Source: Fasciola hepatica (taxonomy: Eukaryota > Platyhelminthes > Trematoda > Plagiorchiida > Fasciolidae). From it: a stretch of DNA of 64,000 nucleotides. Shown here one piece after another: positions 1-12,629 of the stretch. Each line of letters starts with the position of its first letter. The stretch's first letter is position 1. Location of the stretch: assembly GCA_948099385.1 (NCBI GenBank), contig CANUEZ040000213.1, positions 868,001-932,000 on the forward strand. The letters are read 5' to 3'. The position numbers and the translations under genes are program-made. Below the pieces are notes generated by a model that had not been told where the DNA came from, made no database searches, and saw only the letters and a list, made by a program, of their open reading frames with translations.

Positions 1-1422
1 ACAGTTTACCACCAAGTGGCTCAACATAACAATCTTCACATTTAGATTTTGTTTATGACCACACTTTTGCAACCACATCTACTTAATGCACGCACAAATG
101 TCTCGAATGGCAAAACAGTTCGTGATCATTTAAATATTCATCTTCCACGAGTTTACATTATAGTTGTTCTTGTCGATGCAAATAACCATACAAAAATCAG
201 TGTTTCGAAATTTAACGGAGACACAGGGTGAGAAATTCATGTGTGAACTTAGAGATGCAAACGAAATACTCATTATTGGTAAACAAAATCGATTATCTCC
301 AAGAGACAAGCAAAACTTTCATAGCTGTGTGTCACCCATCGGGTCATCGATTAGGAAACCAACAGGTTGCTGTGATACATCAGTTTCATCAGAAAGGGCA
401 TCCCCGTGCTGTGAAGTATGGCTTCACTGAGTCTACCTGTTAAGCGAATACGAGTTCTGGTTATAAACCGATTCAAGTGTCTCTGATGCACAACTAGAAA
501 CCACAGTGAAAATAAAAAATAGAACGCGTGAATATCCAGGGGTTCAGGGACTTTCGTTTCAGAAAACCAATCGTGCTAAACTTTTGCTGGCACTGTATAT
601 AATTGCAATGGAGAACCTACTAGATTCCATGTCAAGCAAAGACGAAAATGAAGAGACAGTTTTGGAGAATATTTGCACCGTTTTAATCTCACATGAGGCA
701 AACTACAGACGGTATGTCGATCTCTTCAACTGTGGGAGCACGTTTAACGTGTAATTTCATCCACTGAGTTATCGACCCTTCAGATTAAATGCTATGATGA
801 TGGGATCAGTGCACGTCGTTCTCTCTGTGCAAACATCGTGAAATTTGATTTATTATAAGCTATGCTTGTATATAATTGAAGCAGAAATGACATCAGAAAA
901 TCCAAGGGGATTCACCCGACCTTCAAGGAGAACCAGCAGTTTCATGCCTTAATAATTTGAGCCGAGTGACGACCCCAGAGAGACCACAGTGCTCTAAATC
1001 ATTGAAGCTGACTGATGGTGGCAGTATTTGGGTAACGTAACTCAGACATAGTAGCCGCTGAACCACCTACGGTCAGGTTATTTTTTTATTGTAGAAGTAA
1101 TCCTACTCCAGAGGTATATCGACCGATACAATTTTGGCATTCTAAGTTACTCAGTATCACACTTTCAAGGCATCAGGTCATTCTCACTCACTTCTGGCAT
1201 TCTCTGTTTTTATCTGTGCTTAAGTACTGATTAGTTGTATTCCATCAAACACGTCGTCTAGCTTGGACTCATTTTATTCTCAGTGGTTTCAAATACTGGT
1301 AATGCTGTTGGCTTTGATTACCGGTTTTCACAAGCTCCGGATAGCTGCTTTTTGCTTTTAAGCAGCAAGCTTTTGTTGTCAGTAATAACATACACGGACG
1401 ACGGGAGAAAATTTCTCCGGAA

Positions 1423-1465
1423 GAACACGATCGGTTTCGCGTTTATTGCTACTCATCAGGTATGC
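1423..1465 (-). ncRNA. Decayed type I hammerhead ribozyme (copy 1)
   Basis: Read on the minus strand: GCATAC, then the core CTGATGA, a 14-nt spacer, GAAAC, a short loop with ATC where an active motif would have GTC, then GTGTTC. GCATAC pairs with the closing GTGTTC at 5 of 6 positions (one is a G-U wobble); the diverged relative at 17,074-17,116 has GTGTGC and pairs at all six. Stem II is poorly formed. The layout CTGATGA - GAAAC - UH - stem I is that of type I hammerheads. I infer a decayed, probably inactive ribozyme within a dispersed repeat that covers about 1,380-1,480. Confidence 0.5.
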
Positions 1466-2184
1466 GTGCCCTGTACTACCCTTTCTAATCACTCCTTTAC
1501 TTACACACTCCGGAGTTGGGGTTTTTTCCTCACAATCTCATTTCAGTCATTAGCTGTGCCTTTGGGCTCCGAGTAACGAAAACCCAAACTTGGAACCATT
1601 TGTCCCCGTTCACACTTTGATTTCACTTGAATCATTAGAAAAGCGCATGGACGGGAAGTCCCCTTTTTAGAAACACAAGGTTGTTCGATGAAAGTTATTT
1701 CGTCGGTTAATCAAGGCTAACGGACGATTCTTAAAATTCACTACACTCCCATACACGTTCCCAATGAGTAGAGAAAGCGTTTTATTCTCATTTGAGCTAA
1801 CAACATATTTTTACCGGCATCTGCTCGTCTGACGGTGAAACGATTGTGACCGAGATTTCGAGACCAACAATTAGGATCTTTTCAAAATGGTTCATTTCAT
1901 TTTTTTGGCAATTTCATTTTTATTTTTCCATTTTACTATACAGCCTGGGGTTTTAACATCCGCAAGTGATGAGGAAAACTTACAAAATTGCAAACAAAAT
2001 ACTCACTGAGTCGCTCCCACTCAAACAGTTCGAAGGATACTCACCTTTTGGTAGTTCTTTCAATATATTTTCTCTAGCTACGGTGTTTGAGTTGATTACT
2101 ATATCTGTCACCCGTGAACTGACCTTGGCATTTTAGAAAATCGGTAAAATTGCTCGTCGCGACGTTGCTGATGGCACTGACGAT

Positions 2185-2300
2185 GTCACCTCAATTGGTG
2201 ATAAAACGTTTGCAATCTAAACACCAAGCTCAGCGATCAGAACATCATAGCAACCAACAACCTGAGCTACAACCAACACAAATATTTGAAACCACAGCGA
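2185..2300 (+). repeat. Short dispersed repeat (family S)
   Basis: A unit of about 110 bp containing GATCAGAACATCAT (here GATCAGAACATCATAG) flanked by a GCAAAC-rich side. Related units lie at 3,465-3,600 (minus), 30,590-30,715 (plus), 34,865-34,990 (minus), 41,740-41,815 (minus, diverged) and 62,870-62,956 (minus). Two units in opposite orientation inside one copy (2.2 and 3.5 kb) make it a dispersed family rather than only a by-product of the large duplication. No coding function is claimed. Confidence 0.6.
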
Positions 2301-3464
2301 GGAAATCCCTTTAGTCAAAACACTACACAAGACCCGAAATAAGTCACTCGAGTTGAATTTAAATCACCAGGCTCATCATCGACGGCAGCAGGATAAATTT
2401 AGGGCACTTGGCATACTCATCATCCATAAAAGTCAGTATGATGCGTTGGAAACTATCCGAAGCCAACGGTATGACCTCTCAGTTCTAACGGGGAACTAGG
2501 CCGCGGTGACTGTTCAAGCGTGGATCTGAATGATCTTCTTTTTAGAAGAGTGGTGAATTTGAAGGTGAAAGAGCAATATAGTGAGGAGGGATTCACAAAC
2601 CAAAGTGCGCTGAAGAAAACTCAAGTAGGTAGCAGTGACCAGAATGCAGTCTGATCATTCTACCCACCCCTCAGCCATCTGCGTATCTTTCTGTGCATAC
2701 AATTACAACCACACGACTAATACTGTAAAATTTTCGTTGACTAATAGCTGGTTGTGTGACGCCTGCTTCATAGATGTGCTTTTTATACATACTTTGTGTC
2801 TTTCTGAATGTCACTTTTGGGTCATGATGCTATCTGACTTACTCCCACTCACTAATCTGCTAAGCAGTCAATCGTAAACGATACTTTACAGTGTTTTCCT
2901 CTGGTAGAAACCGACTGAAGTATAGGGAAATCCTGCCGACCCTTTTTGAACAAGTAACGTGCAAGTGAATGAGTATCATCTTCTAGCTCTGTTGGTAAAA
3001 GGCACACCATACTCACGATCGGTTCACACGCGTGTTGGGCTCAAATTTATTCAAGGCTGAACAGTTTGAAACTTTTGATTCACAAAAGATTTTTCCATAC
3101 ACTTGGTTTCTCCCTCTCCACGAATACATCTACGTAATATATTTTTGCTTTTTGCTTTCTTTTTTATTTATTATACAGCAAAGTACATCAATTCAAGGGG
3201 GGAAACTGTCAGTGAAAAGCTACCAAAAAGGGAAGTGTTCCGCGGGGCAGAAGATTCGGAGGCCCCTAAAACAGATTTATTTCGTGACAGCAACCGTGAG
3301 TTGAACGTACGACCGCAGGCCAGAGGTTCATTTCAAAAAACACGTAAAAACGTGTGAGTCGTACCAGACTTTCCGTACACTCTTTCCTGGTATTAAAGCG
3401 ATACTTGCGTTGAGGTTGTCTGCTTCGCATCAGAAGTTTGGATTTAAATGGTTTTTTATGTTTC

Positions 3465-3600
3465 AGTCGGTTGTAGCTCAGGCTGTTGGTTATCATGATG
3501 TTCTGATCACTGAGCTTGGCGTATAGGTCGCAAACATTTCATCACCAGTCGGTGTAGCATCGTCAGTGCACGTGCTCCGTGGGTAGTGAACTTTTGGATT
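3465..3600 (-). repeat. Short dispersed repeat (family S), inverted unit
   Basis: Reverse-complement relative of 2,185-2,300, about 1.2 kb away in the same copy. Its partner in copy 2 is at about 30,590-30,715. Confidence 0.55.
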
Positions 3601-5689
3601 TAAACTGACTGTTGCCGTTGAATCCGTTCGAAATACGTCTCGTAGGCCGTTATCGCATATCAGAATCTTGGCTAGGATGCACCTTATCATTGGCATCAGC
3701 GATTCGGCATCACCAAGAACCTGATCGGAGAGACAAATAGTAGTGCGCAGAACAACTTGACAAGCTTGTTACAGTCCACTTGGCCTGTATCAACATTTGT
3801 GAGACAAAACAAACTTCGCTGCAGGACAAACCAACGTCCTCTCTTCAGTGTAATAAGTTGAACTTCTATCTGGAGAGTTTATCCGAAGGATATCTTTGCG
3901 GAAGATGTTGTTTAGTATTTTAATAATGTATCAAAATGATTACAATACAGGAAGTCGCTGTGCACAAAATTATTAGAGAATAAAACATGATGGAAAAGTA
4001 TAATTGTCCGACTTAAGGTCGATGTTATCCACTAGTTAAATGAAGTAAACTTATGCAAATGGAAGATAACGATTAACTTTATAACTGAAGGACTGATTGA
4101 GTCATTGATAGCATATTGGTTTGATTGTTTTGTTGATTGATTACCCAATGTGGGCGCTTCCTAGTGACGTGAATGAGGTTGGAATTTCGTAAACATTGTC
4201 TAACAAATGAAGACCGTGCTGGGGTTGAGTGCCCCAATTTCCGAGATCTTCTACTGAAGTTAATTCAACAAAAAGTCTTGTTTATCTGGCTAACTAAACT
4301 ATTTTGAAAACTTCTAGTCAAACACGTTCAGATCGATTTAAATAGATTGAAAGTCTGAACATTTTATTTCTAGTAAACATTCTGCACTGGCACACCAATA
4401 GTAACTTTACGTGATCTACTTCTTTCCTTACTCACCCACTTTTCCCTTCCGTCAACAGACCAAATGTTTTTCGGACCCTTTCTTGTGACCACCCAGCCCA
4501 GCTGAACACAAAGACAGTTGGAAAATACAAGTATCTGGATGTTTTTGGCGTCCATCCAGGGTGCATTTGATCAATAGATGAATACCAGTTATTGCAGTTT
4601 AAGGCAAAAGGTCAAACAGTGAAAACACTTCAAGGAAAAATCTCAAAATCCCGGATTTACGTACAACTCTTCATGTAATTGTTGACTGAAAATGGAACAT
4701 TGTAATCGTGAAAAAGATCTTAGAATCAGATTACGGATTAAATTCCTAATATACAAACTTGGACAGCGATGTGCCATTGTTTACGACAAAAATACACTAC
4801 AACAACCCCAAACTTGAAATCCACTTGTGGTGTTTAATTTGGGCAATACTCACCAGTTTCGAATGGCACAGTATGCAGCTAGATCGTAATTATTTGGTGA
4901 CGTTTTACAAATCCGCTGCTCCAGAAACTCATCACCGGCAATAACCCGTAGGAAATCAGCAAATGGCCGGACTCTAAAATAGATCAAATGATCAAGCTCT
5001 GTAGATTGTTTTTATAACTTTTCTTCCATATAGGACCTTACGGAAAAGGAGCTCATTATGTGTTTCATTCATGAACAAGTGACAGGTTTCGGCTAAGCCA
5101 CACGCACTAATGATAAGAAAGAAGCCTTTGACAAGGAAGAATGTAGGAGCGTCTGTAGCACGAGTGCGGTTTACTCCCTTGAGCATACTCCTTTCTTTCG
5201 ACTGCACATGCTGTTCTGCAGTATTACGAAATGGAAGCTGATGCTTAGAAAACAAACAAACCCGTATGTGGTTATCTCGGCTTTTTCTCCGTGCGTATTT
5301 TGTGAACGTTTTCAGATAGGTGGGAGTTAAAACGATACTCATATGATTCTGCACTCCGTTAATTAGCACGTCCGCTTCAATATGGAGTTCCTTAGTGCAG
5401 TTATTGGGATCCTATTCAAAACGAGTTGAAGCGCCTGGTCGAAAGCTGCAACAGACTCATTTCGGAGGATCGTAGGTGTAAGTGGTCGGTTCCATAACTC
5501 TTCTATGGAAACTAGCAACAGGCTGCAAGTTAATTCGTGCCTGTGTTATTAAGCTGTATTTCATTGTACCAACATTTTCTAGCACATTGAAATTTTTCCT
5601 ATCGAGCGGCCACGTAATTGGTGAACCTCATATGATCTTTCAGAACTCCTGCAGTTAGTCCTTTTCTTAATAGCTATTTTAACTTTAAA

Positions 5690-5716
5690 GATTAATATTA
5701 TTATTAATATTATTTC
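5690..5716. repeat. AT-only near-palindrome
   Basis: A run built from TTAATATTA units that can fold on itself. The same motif is kept in copies 2 and 3 (about 28,457-28,483 and 58,049-58,075). Confidence 0.6.
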
Positions 5717-5784
5717 TGCCCTTTGTCCATGTATCTCACATTGGTACTTGATTAAAACGCGGACCTTGAAGGCAGCACGAATAA

Positions 5785-6063
5785 CATTGCCATAAGCTAA
5801 ATGTGTTGTCGGTCGATAGGACTATACCTGATGACCTTAAAAGGAGAGTTCAGCTCACCGGTAGTGGAATTTATCATTTCCATGTGGATCATCATGGGGC
5901 AGATAGATTTTTTTATGCCGCCCCTAATAATGGGAAGTCTATTCCTGATAAAATCAGCCGCTCACTCCAAGATGCCCAGAAAAGAACTCTACCTCCTTTG
6001 GGTGAGTTCGAAAGCGGCAGTTCATTGCCTTTAAGTCCGTTAAAAATATCATTGAATTGCTGA
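5785..6063 (+). other. Open frame kept in all three copies; possible old exon
   Basis: The frame runs from after a stop at 5,782-5,784 to 6,063, with the readable part from a GTG at 5,803 (86 codons). It is open in copy 2 (28,107-28,367, minus) and copy 3 (57,700-57,960, minus). A strong 5' splice site, GTGAGT, lies at 6,002-6,007, so an exon ending at 6,001 is conceivable. The peptide has the local sequence GIYHFHVDHHGADRFFYAAP and I do not recognise its family. Between copies 2 and 3 I count seven base changes, five of them amino-acid changing, which argues against present protein selection. It may be a decayed exon or chance. Confidence 0.3.
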
Positions 6064-7679
6064 CCACATAAAGGGAGGAATGACCAATGTAACTCAGTGT
6101 TGTTTAATCAGCTTGGGTTTAAGGTACAAGAAACATTTTCAGACGAAGCGACCAAACCTGTAAATAAATGAAAACTCAGTTTTACACTGAAAATCAACTT
6201 ACGCATAAACAGTGGTTTGTTGGACAAACAGTAAACTGCAAAAAAGAAGAAAATCACTCACAAATATATCTATGCGAAAAGCTAGTTCTGTGTACGAAGA
6301 GAAAAACAAATGAGCATTTGCCATTTGATTCGCGAACACACCTCGATGTTTGACAGCTTCGAGTTCATCCGAATGGCTGCCACGGCGGACTTGTTATATT
6401 CCTGCTCCAAATTTCACAGTAAGGGTCATTGGTTCTTTTTTATCCACTTCATAATCTATTTTGATTAAGCCATCTGACCTTTGCTCTTCATTCATCTGCA
6501 GATTAGAATTAAAACACATGTTTATCAACTAAAATCGTAAAACTATTCACACTGCAACAAAAATCAAGCAACTTCGGATGATGGTGTGCTAGCTGATAAT
6601 TTACCGACAGTCTGTTAACCGGTATTTCTCTCTTGGTTTTCATGAATACGTCTAACATAAGACGTTCCCACCTTGCCTCATGGGTGATGGGCTATCAATT
6701 GTTTCCTCAGATCTTTTTTCAGCATGTTTTTACGTTGTGTACAAGTCACCCATCACCAACACCATCATCGTTGTGGTCTTCAGAGAATTTCCCAAGATCA
6801 TCTTGTGTCATATTTTGTTGAGTTTATTGCCCAAAAATAGATTTGTAGCTGTCTCACTCACTGTTATATTTCGCGCTGATTTAGTTTGTCTATGACAAAC
6901 AAAAATACACAATTGAACCTAGGGTTTGATCAAAATCTGCCACCATCCACCGGTTTGTGCTAGAAGTAGGGATGAGAAATTCGTGGGGGTAAGACCGAGA
7001 CACAAAGAACATTTCTATCTTCGAAAAGTGTTTGGAAGTAGACGACGGTGAGTAGGTCGTTTTTTAGTGCTTGGTTTTTGGAAATTCTCCAGGATAGGCC
7101 ATCAGAAATCCACACAAATACAGGTTTTCAAGAGGTAGTTTGACCCCTCTGTAGTATATGGAACATGTGCTCATCACTTCGTTACCCAAAAGAGGCAAAA
7201 TCTTATGAAAGTGCATGATTTAGTTGGAAATACGACAACTGAGTCGTTTCAGATAAGTACCAACTCCTTTACTAGATTGGTTCTAATTGAATAGGAAACA
7301 AATCATTTGGACGAACAGTAGTTGTGGAATATTTGTTCAATTTCATGGGTACCTCAGAAGACCTAGTACTTCAAAGGCAAACAGAAACGCTCTTGGCAAA
7401 TAAGATATTCGTTTTTACACCAAGAACACTCTGGTATCTTCACCCCGTATACATCAGTCAAAATAGCGGAAATGATATTTCTTCGGTGAAGCAAACATGA
7501 CTATTGAGTTAATACCATATGGACCTGAAAGGATTCCACCACCACGGATGATGATAATGGGAGTGCAGGTTCAGTTCGCTCTTCTGCCCTACCGAGAGTA
7601 CAAGCTCATGCACCAGTTGACACCCAATGACATAAGACTATAAAATCTACTGATTTTAAACCTAATTTATGAAAGCTTA

Positions 7680-8050
7680 TGTGAGGGTATGGGCTGACTC
7701 ATGGTCGATAGCAAGCCATGTCCCGTCAGTAATCGGCATGTCAGCGTATGGTCGGAATCCAAGTCAGTGCTTGTGCCAGCGGATGCTCGAATGACAATGC
7801 AGCGAATCGATGAGACGCGAACGGATTCCCGTCAAATGGCAGCTGGTCGTGTGATCAATCAACCAATAAGAGGACAGGCTACTTATGCGTTGCAACGACT
7901 GACGTCAATGATTGTTTTTCCTATATAAACGATGTGTTTCTAGCTGATAAAATAAGATGATTCGTGAGCGGAATAGACTTCTCACTAGAGCTGGTGGGAC
8001 GCAACGAAACAGCTTACTCTCTATAACCAAGACTTTAGATAATTAGAAGA
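7680..8050 (+). repeat. LTR-like unit with promoter motifs
   Basis: Contains, in order, CCAAT (7,863-7,867), a CRE-type TGACGTCA (7,900-7,907) and TATATAA (7,922-7,928), then a downstream block with CTCACTAGAG that is shared with 48,540-48,620. That order and spacing is what an LTR U3-R promoter or a compact pol II promoter looks like. A copy lies at about 55,735-56,105 (minus) in copy 3; copy 2 has lost it by deletion. I see no paired LTR, primer-binding site or coding body next to it, so LTR is an inference. Confidence 0.4.
7863..7928 (+). promoter_or_regulatory. CCAAT - CRE - TATA cluster
   Basis: CCAAT at 7,863, TGACGTCA at 7,900 and TATATAA at 7,922. The close ordered spacing is unlikely to be coincidental and is kept in copy 3. 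Transcription from it is inferred, not shown. Confidence 0.4.
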
Positions 8051-9852
8051 TCCATGGATAATTCTGTGTCACTGGTAAGTACTTATAACACATTTCATTG
8101 ATGCACCTTTTCTCTAGACACTCAAAAAGTAGCATATGTGAAAGTTTTTCACGCTATGGTCGCCTTAGATTATGAAAGAATTTGGAGTTCAGAATGCAAG
8201 TAGTCGCCCCTAACTAGGTTCAGTTTTGAAGCGACCCTCGCCAAACAGTTAGCCTTGCAATTGCTCTGTCAATACTTTTGAAAGTGAGGGTTGATTGTAG
8301 CATAGGCTAGTGTTCTTCAACGGTCAGTCAGTGTAGCAAGGCAATCGAATGATATGTTTCGTCATGTTCCACAAGAGAACGAACAAAATGGGGCAGTAAA
8401 ACACATCATACTGTTATCTAGTTTGGCATTTTTGAAACCACAGACCATTCAAAAATCCGTCCCATACAACTGTTTCTTACCTCACTTGATTCTTCAGTGA
8501 ATATGAAGCTTTCTAAGGTGTCCGTCTGTATCTGCACGAATATGCTGTAAGCAAAGACCCCGCTGGATGACCGACCTTAGGTAATTTGTCCTTCGCTGAA
8601 AGGCCTAAAGGTTAACGTCCTAAAGCAGGTTATACAGCTTGCTACACAGAAATGCTGTGTGCATACCAAAAGAGTCGCATCCTGATTGCATAAACATTAA
8701 TTAGTGACCAGTTGAGAATAGTTGACAGCTTTAAGCAAGTCATTATGGGAGTTATAACGGTTGTTGTGGGAGACCAGTGGAGAGACCAGTCACATGAAGG
8801 GCACTGGAAGCCGGACTAACTTTCTTCAACTTATTACCCTTGTCTCTGCCACAAAATGTGACCATACACGGAAGGACGAATGAACTGCGCTAAGATATGT
8901 AATCTTTTACTTCAAGGTTGCTAGACCTGGGAAATGCCCTTTTTCCTCTGTCGTGAGGTATTGCGGGCACCATATCACAGCGGATACGTAATCTAACATT
9001 GCCTTCGTCATGTTCCTTCGTGTTTTCATTTTTAGTCATCTTAAATGCCGTGTCGATAAAATATGCTTTATCGGGCCTAAAGCTTGAAGCATTGAAAGTA
9101 AGCCTGTTTGGTAATTGACGTTCTAATATACGTTAGACTACGACTTCAAAGAAGACTGTCACCATTTTAGTTTCTTCCCAGGGATAAACAATAAGCTTCC
9201 ATCACTACTTATAACCCAATTTTCCAAGATGTTCATCTTTTAAACGGAAGGGACAGATTCCATGAACATAACAGTTGACGGTATATTTAGTGGTTGCAGA
9301 TGACCACTTTGAAATCGGGAATGGATTAGTCATATACCAGTCAGGACTTGTAACAAGTGTTATCTACCTTGGAATATGAACATGGGTAACATCTTTCAGG
9401 ACAGCCACGAGCTAAAGATTCCAAATACGTAGTACAAACTTTGAACCGCATTGATTGAGGGCTTGAATTTAGAGTTTCTATTTCCAAATCTTTAGCACGA
9501 CGACCTTGCTCAAACAAAACTCAGAACGTGTGGATATACCCTAGGGAATAATGATTTCGATTACTGATAGGTGCGTATCCTTTCTCATTTAAGGAGAACT
9601 TATTCAGCATGGAGAGCAAACATTCACAGACAGACTAGTTTACAATTTGTCCTGCAGGTTCACAACAGTTTACCATTGATAAAATAAATCATTTTAGTTT
9701 AAGGAAATTGCACTCGGGTTTATGAACATACCTCTTGGAATATGACTGTTTAGCTCTAAACCGAGGACCAGAAAGAGAACAGCAACTGACATGTTTGCTC
9801 AGCAAGTTTGAAACTGACAAGAAGGATGATAATATTATTAAATTTATTTTGC

Positions 9853-10068
9853 TTAATATATTCCGCTATAACGAGCGTATCCAATAGAATCGTGTGTGCG
9901 AATAATCACGTGAGCGATAACGGAACGAATGATGTTTGCCAGTAGATCGTCTAACGACACACTCTGTTCAAAATGACCCAGGAAAGTGCAGTTCCTCTGC
10001 CGTACATTTATGTAATTTTCACCTTCGTTTTTCAAGCTTATATAGTAAACACTTGTACACACCCACAC
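9853..10068 (-). other. 71-codon frame kept in three copies
   Basis: Open in copy 1 here and in copies 2 (24,844-25,059, plus) and 3 (54,280-54,495, plus). Copy 1 differs from the other two at three amino acids. In the 61-base part I compared directly, copies 1 and 2 differ at three bases, two of them amino-acid changing, so there is no sign of purifying selection. The peptide is not recognised. Probably a chance frame in young duplicates. Confidence 0.3.
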
Positions 10069-10626
10069 CAGTATTACCGAACGAAATGCATCGGACTGTT
10101 CAACCCACTGCTCGGGTCATCGTGATTAATCCATCACGTACTGAACAACTCCTTTCGCCCAAATCATTTGTTTTGATTTCTGCGCTCTCATCGAATCATT
10201 CAAACTAATAAATTTTCCATTTATTTGAAGTAATAGAAAACTCTGTCTAGGATACCGGGAATCAATAAATCAATGAAAATTTCCATTGATTCATGAAAAC
10301 TCATGCTGCACAAAGAAAATTCTTTTCACTTCATCCTTTAAGCATTTACTACGTAGTATGGAGTAACTGGGAATAAATATAGTTCTAGATAATATGATTC
10401 ATCATTTGCAAATAGTTCTAGATAACAGAGTTGAATAAACATGCAATAAGTCCGGGGTCTCTACTACATACTAAAATCTAATGAACCTTTTCAACTTTGG
10501 TGTGAAATTATATGTGAATTGTGTGGCCAGTAAGAAGGAGTAGACATGTGCTAAAGTTGGGTGCGTGAAATGTCATAAGATTGATGAGTTTGACAATAGA
10601 AATTACAGAGGGAAACTCTTGTTATG

Positions 10627-10693
10627 GCCACGGGAACAACAACAACGATTCCACAAGACCGTCCCACGGAACTGTTATTGTTGTTGCCGTGGC
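10627..10693 (+). repeat. 67-nt hairpin-forming inverted repeat (copy 1)
   Basis: Arms GCCACGGGAACAACAACAAC and GTTATTGTTGTTGCCGTGGC pair at 18 of 20 positions around a loop of about 27 nt that itself contains short complementary stretches. Counterparts lie at 24,210-24,276 and 53,647-53,712. Confidence 0.6.
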
Positions 10694-12311
10694 TCTCACC
10701 TTCGAACTTATACGGCTTCTGCTATCATACGTAACTGCCTACGTGGTCGTTTGCTGTGAACTGCACAAGTGGTCAGGACCGTCACCGCATCGATTGGCTG
10801 TCTACTATCAAACAAGTGTTGCAAGATTGTGTCTTTGATAGTGTGAACTGTTCCCTTGCGAAGAAGGATAGGAAAATGTCCTTCTGTCTCTGGGAACGAC
10901 AAACATACCTGTCCACGGGATTATTGTTTGAATGAGTGCAAAAGTAATTACAACTGGTTCCTGGGCCCGTGAATAGTTCGCAAATTCGCCTACTTCAATA
11001 ATTACAAATATTCGTTTCTCTTTGCAACCTTATTTTTTTCCTTTGGGTAAACAAGATTTGTCGTTTACACGGACTTCGACATTTATTCTTCTTCTACATA
11101 GAAATTTCATATTCCCGGAGCCGTCTCAGATTTCTACATGAGTTTTCGCATCGAATGCATCACGTCACTGGCGAATGATCTCTTATTTATGGTTATCTTT
11201 GGTTCATTGTTTCGACTTTGAGCGCTTTTGTTTCCCATCTGATATAAAAGGAGTGGACACTTTTGAAGAAATCATAATTTTGTTGATATACTAGTGCTCC
11301 GCATTAACCCACTTCTACCTGAACAGATGCGTTGGGATCTCTAGTCTCACAGTGAATTTACAATAAATCACAGGTCTTTCATATCTACTATGGGGCTGGT
11401 TTTACTCTATAAGCAAAAGTATCAATAAAACCTATGAAATCCATTCGCCGTTCGAACAAGTTCGTGATAGAAAATCTGTTAGGCTCTACCCACCTGTCTG
11501 ATCTGGGTAGCCTGTGTACTCTGTCAGCATGACGAACTAAGTCTTATTGACTGATTCGGGGAACAGAACTTTGGTTGTTTCGTAAGACATATTTCACCAT
11601 TATTTTAATGACCCGGTGTTTTTGAACAAACATATTGTCACCCCGGAAGCAACAAATAAAATTATGCTGCCAATCCCGATAAACGGCTGATTTTAACCTT
11701 ACAGCCGGATTTCTGAACGTAATTTGTGGAATAACGATAGGCTGTAAAATGAATTCGACTACTCTAAACTGAGGTCAGTAGTTTCGGCTTTTGCTGAAGG
11801 TGTAAAATAACTCTACCATTGATCCCGACAGGTATAATTGAATACTCGCTGAGTTTGAGCTTTTATTTGTATTTTCTGCTTTCTCATCTAGTGTGGGCTC
11901 TTATCATTTATTTCTAGAGTGAAATTCGTTTGCGGATTCAGTTTTGTAAATATGTTCCTCCGAAAGACTTACGAATAAACTGCGTGGAGCAGACCCCACA
12001 GATACAGACGGCCAATACACTTACAAGAAGAGCGCTGGCAGTATTTGACCCGAGTCGAATCATCACAGGTATGTGAATTGCCGGGTCATAGCAGAATGTT
12101 TTTTACAATGAAATATGAGTTTTTTCTGATCCACCAGTTAGTGTTTATACTTCTCGGGTGTGAACTGCTAACGACCGAGTTCTACGCGTAACGGTTGACC
12201 TTTCCCAACTGAAACTTGTCTATTCATAAGATATGGGCTTAGGGCTATTTCACGAAAATCTCACAGTCAAACTGGTGTATTACGCTCCAGTAGTTCTCAA
12301 GGGCAATGTTA

Positions 12312-12595
12312 TATTATAAACAGTCTTCAGGAGAGGGCTGGAGTCTTTCCTGTTGAAAAACTCTCTTTAATATATATAAGCTATCTCCTTATGACTAGGA
12401 GATGATTGGCTGGCTTGCTTCAGCTTGGGGCTTGGGGCGTCGCATTTCCATTCCTGTCCATCAAAGTGTGGCTTTTGTTTAGTAGAACTATGGATGGCAC
12501 CACGGTAAGCAATGGGACAAAGTGTCAATAAGCTGTTTTCATTTACTAGAATTTTGATCGTTGACAGCCTTCAGCTGCGACTTCACTGTTTGATG
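12312..12595 (+). repeat. Dispersed repeat D1, uninterrupted copy
   Basis: Begins at TATTATAAACAGTC, directly where copy 1 homology stops, and matches 38,551-38,849 and then 39,104 onward. Relative to that copy it lacks about 67 bp after GCTTGCTTCAGC, and it lacks the SINE at 38,850-39,103, so it serves as the empty site for that insertion. Confidence 0.75.
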
Positions 12596-12629
12596 TCGCC
12601 ATGTATTTATTTTGTCGAAATGACATTTT

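Larger units (their letters stand above)
1..12309 (+). repeat. Copy 1: left arm of a large inverted repeat
   Basis: This whole stretch is found again as its reverse complement at 22,595-37,150; base 1 pairs with 37,150 and base 12,309 with 22,595, after which the two diverge. The left edge is cut by the window, so the arm may be longer. By eye the sampled stretches are about 96-98% identical. Copy 1 lacks a 3-kb insertion present in copy 2 (between 31,707 and 34,711) and retains 751 bp (7,363-8,113) that copy 2 has lost. No host gene is recognised. Short open frames here (for example 1,283-1,576, 5,803-6,063 and minus-strand 9,853-10,068) recur in the other copies. Confidence 0.93.

Noticed and set aside
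4992..5369. 125-codon minus-strand frame with a hydrophobic stretch
   Set aside because: Copies 2 and 3 have an in-frame TAG in the middle and the remaining frame differs mostly by amino-acid-changing substitutions; no family recognised.
10040..10050. TATATAAG-type TATA box, repeated in copies 2 and 3
   Set aside because: An isolated match in AT-rich DNA with no other promoter element or gene downstream.
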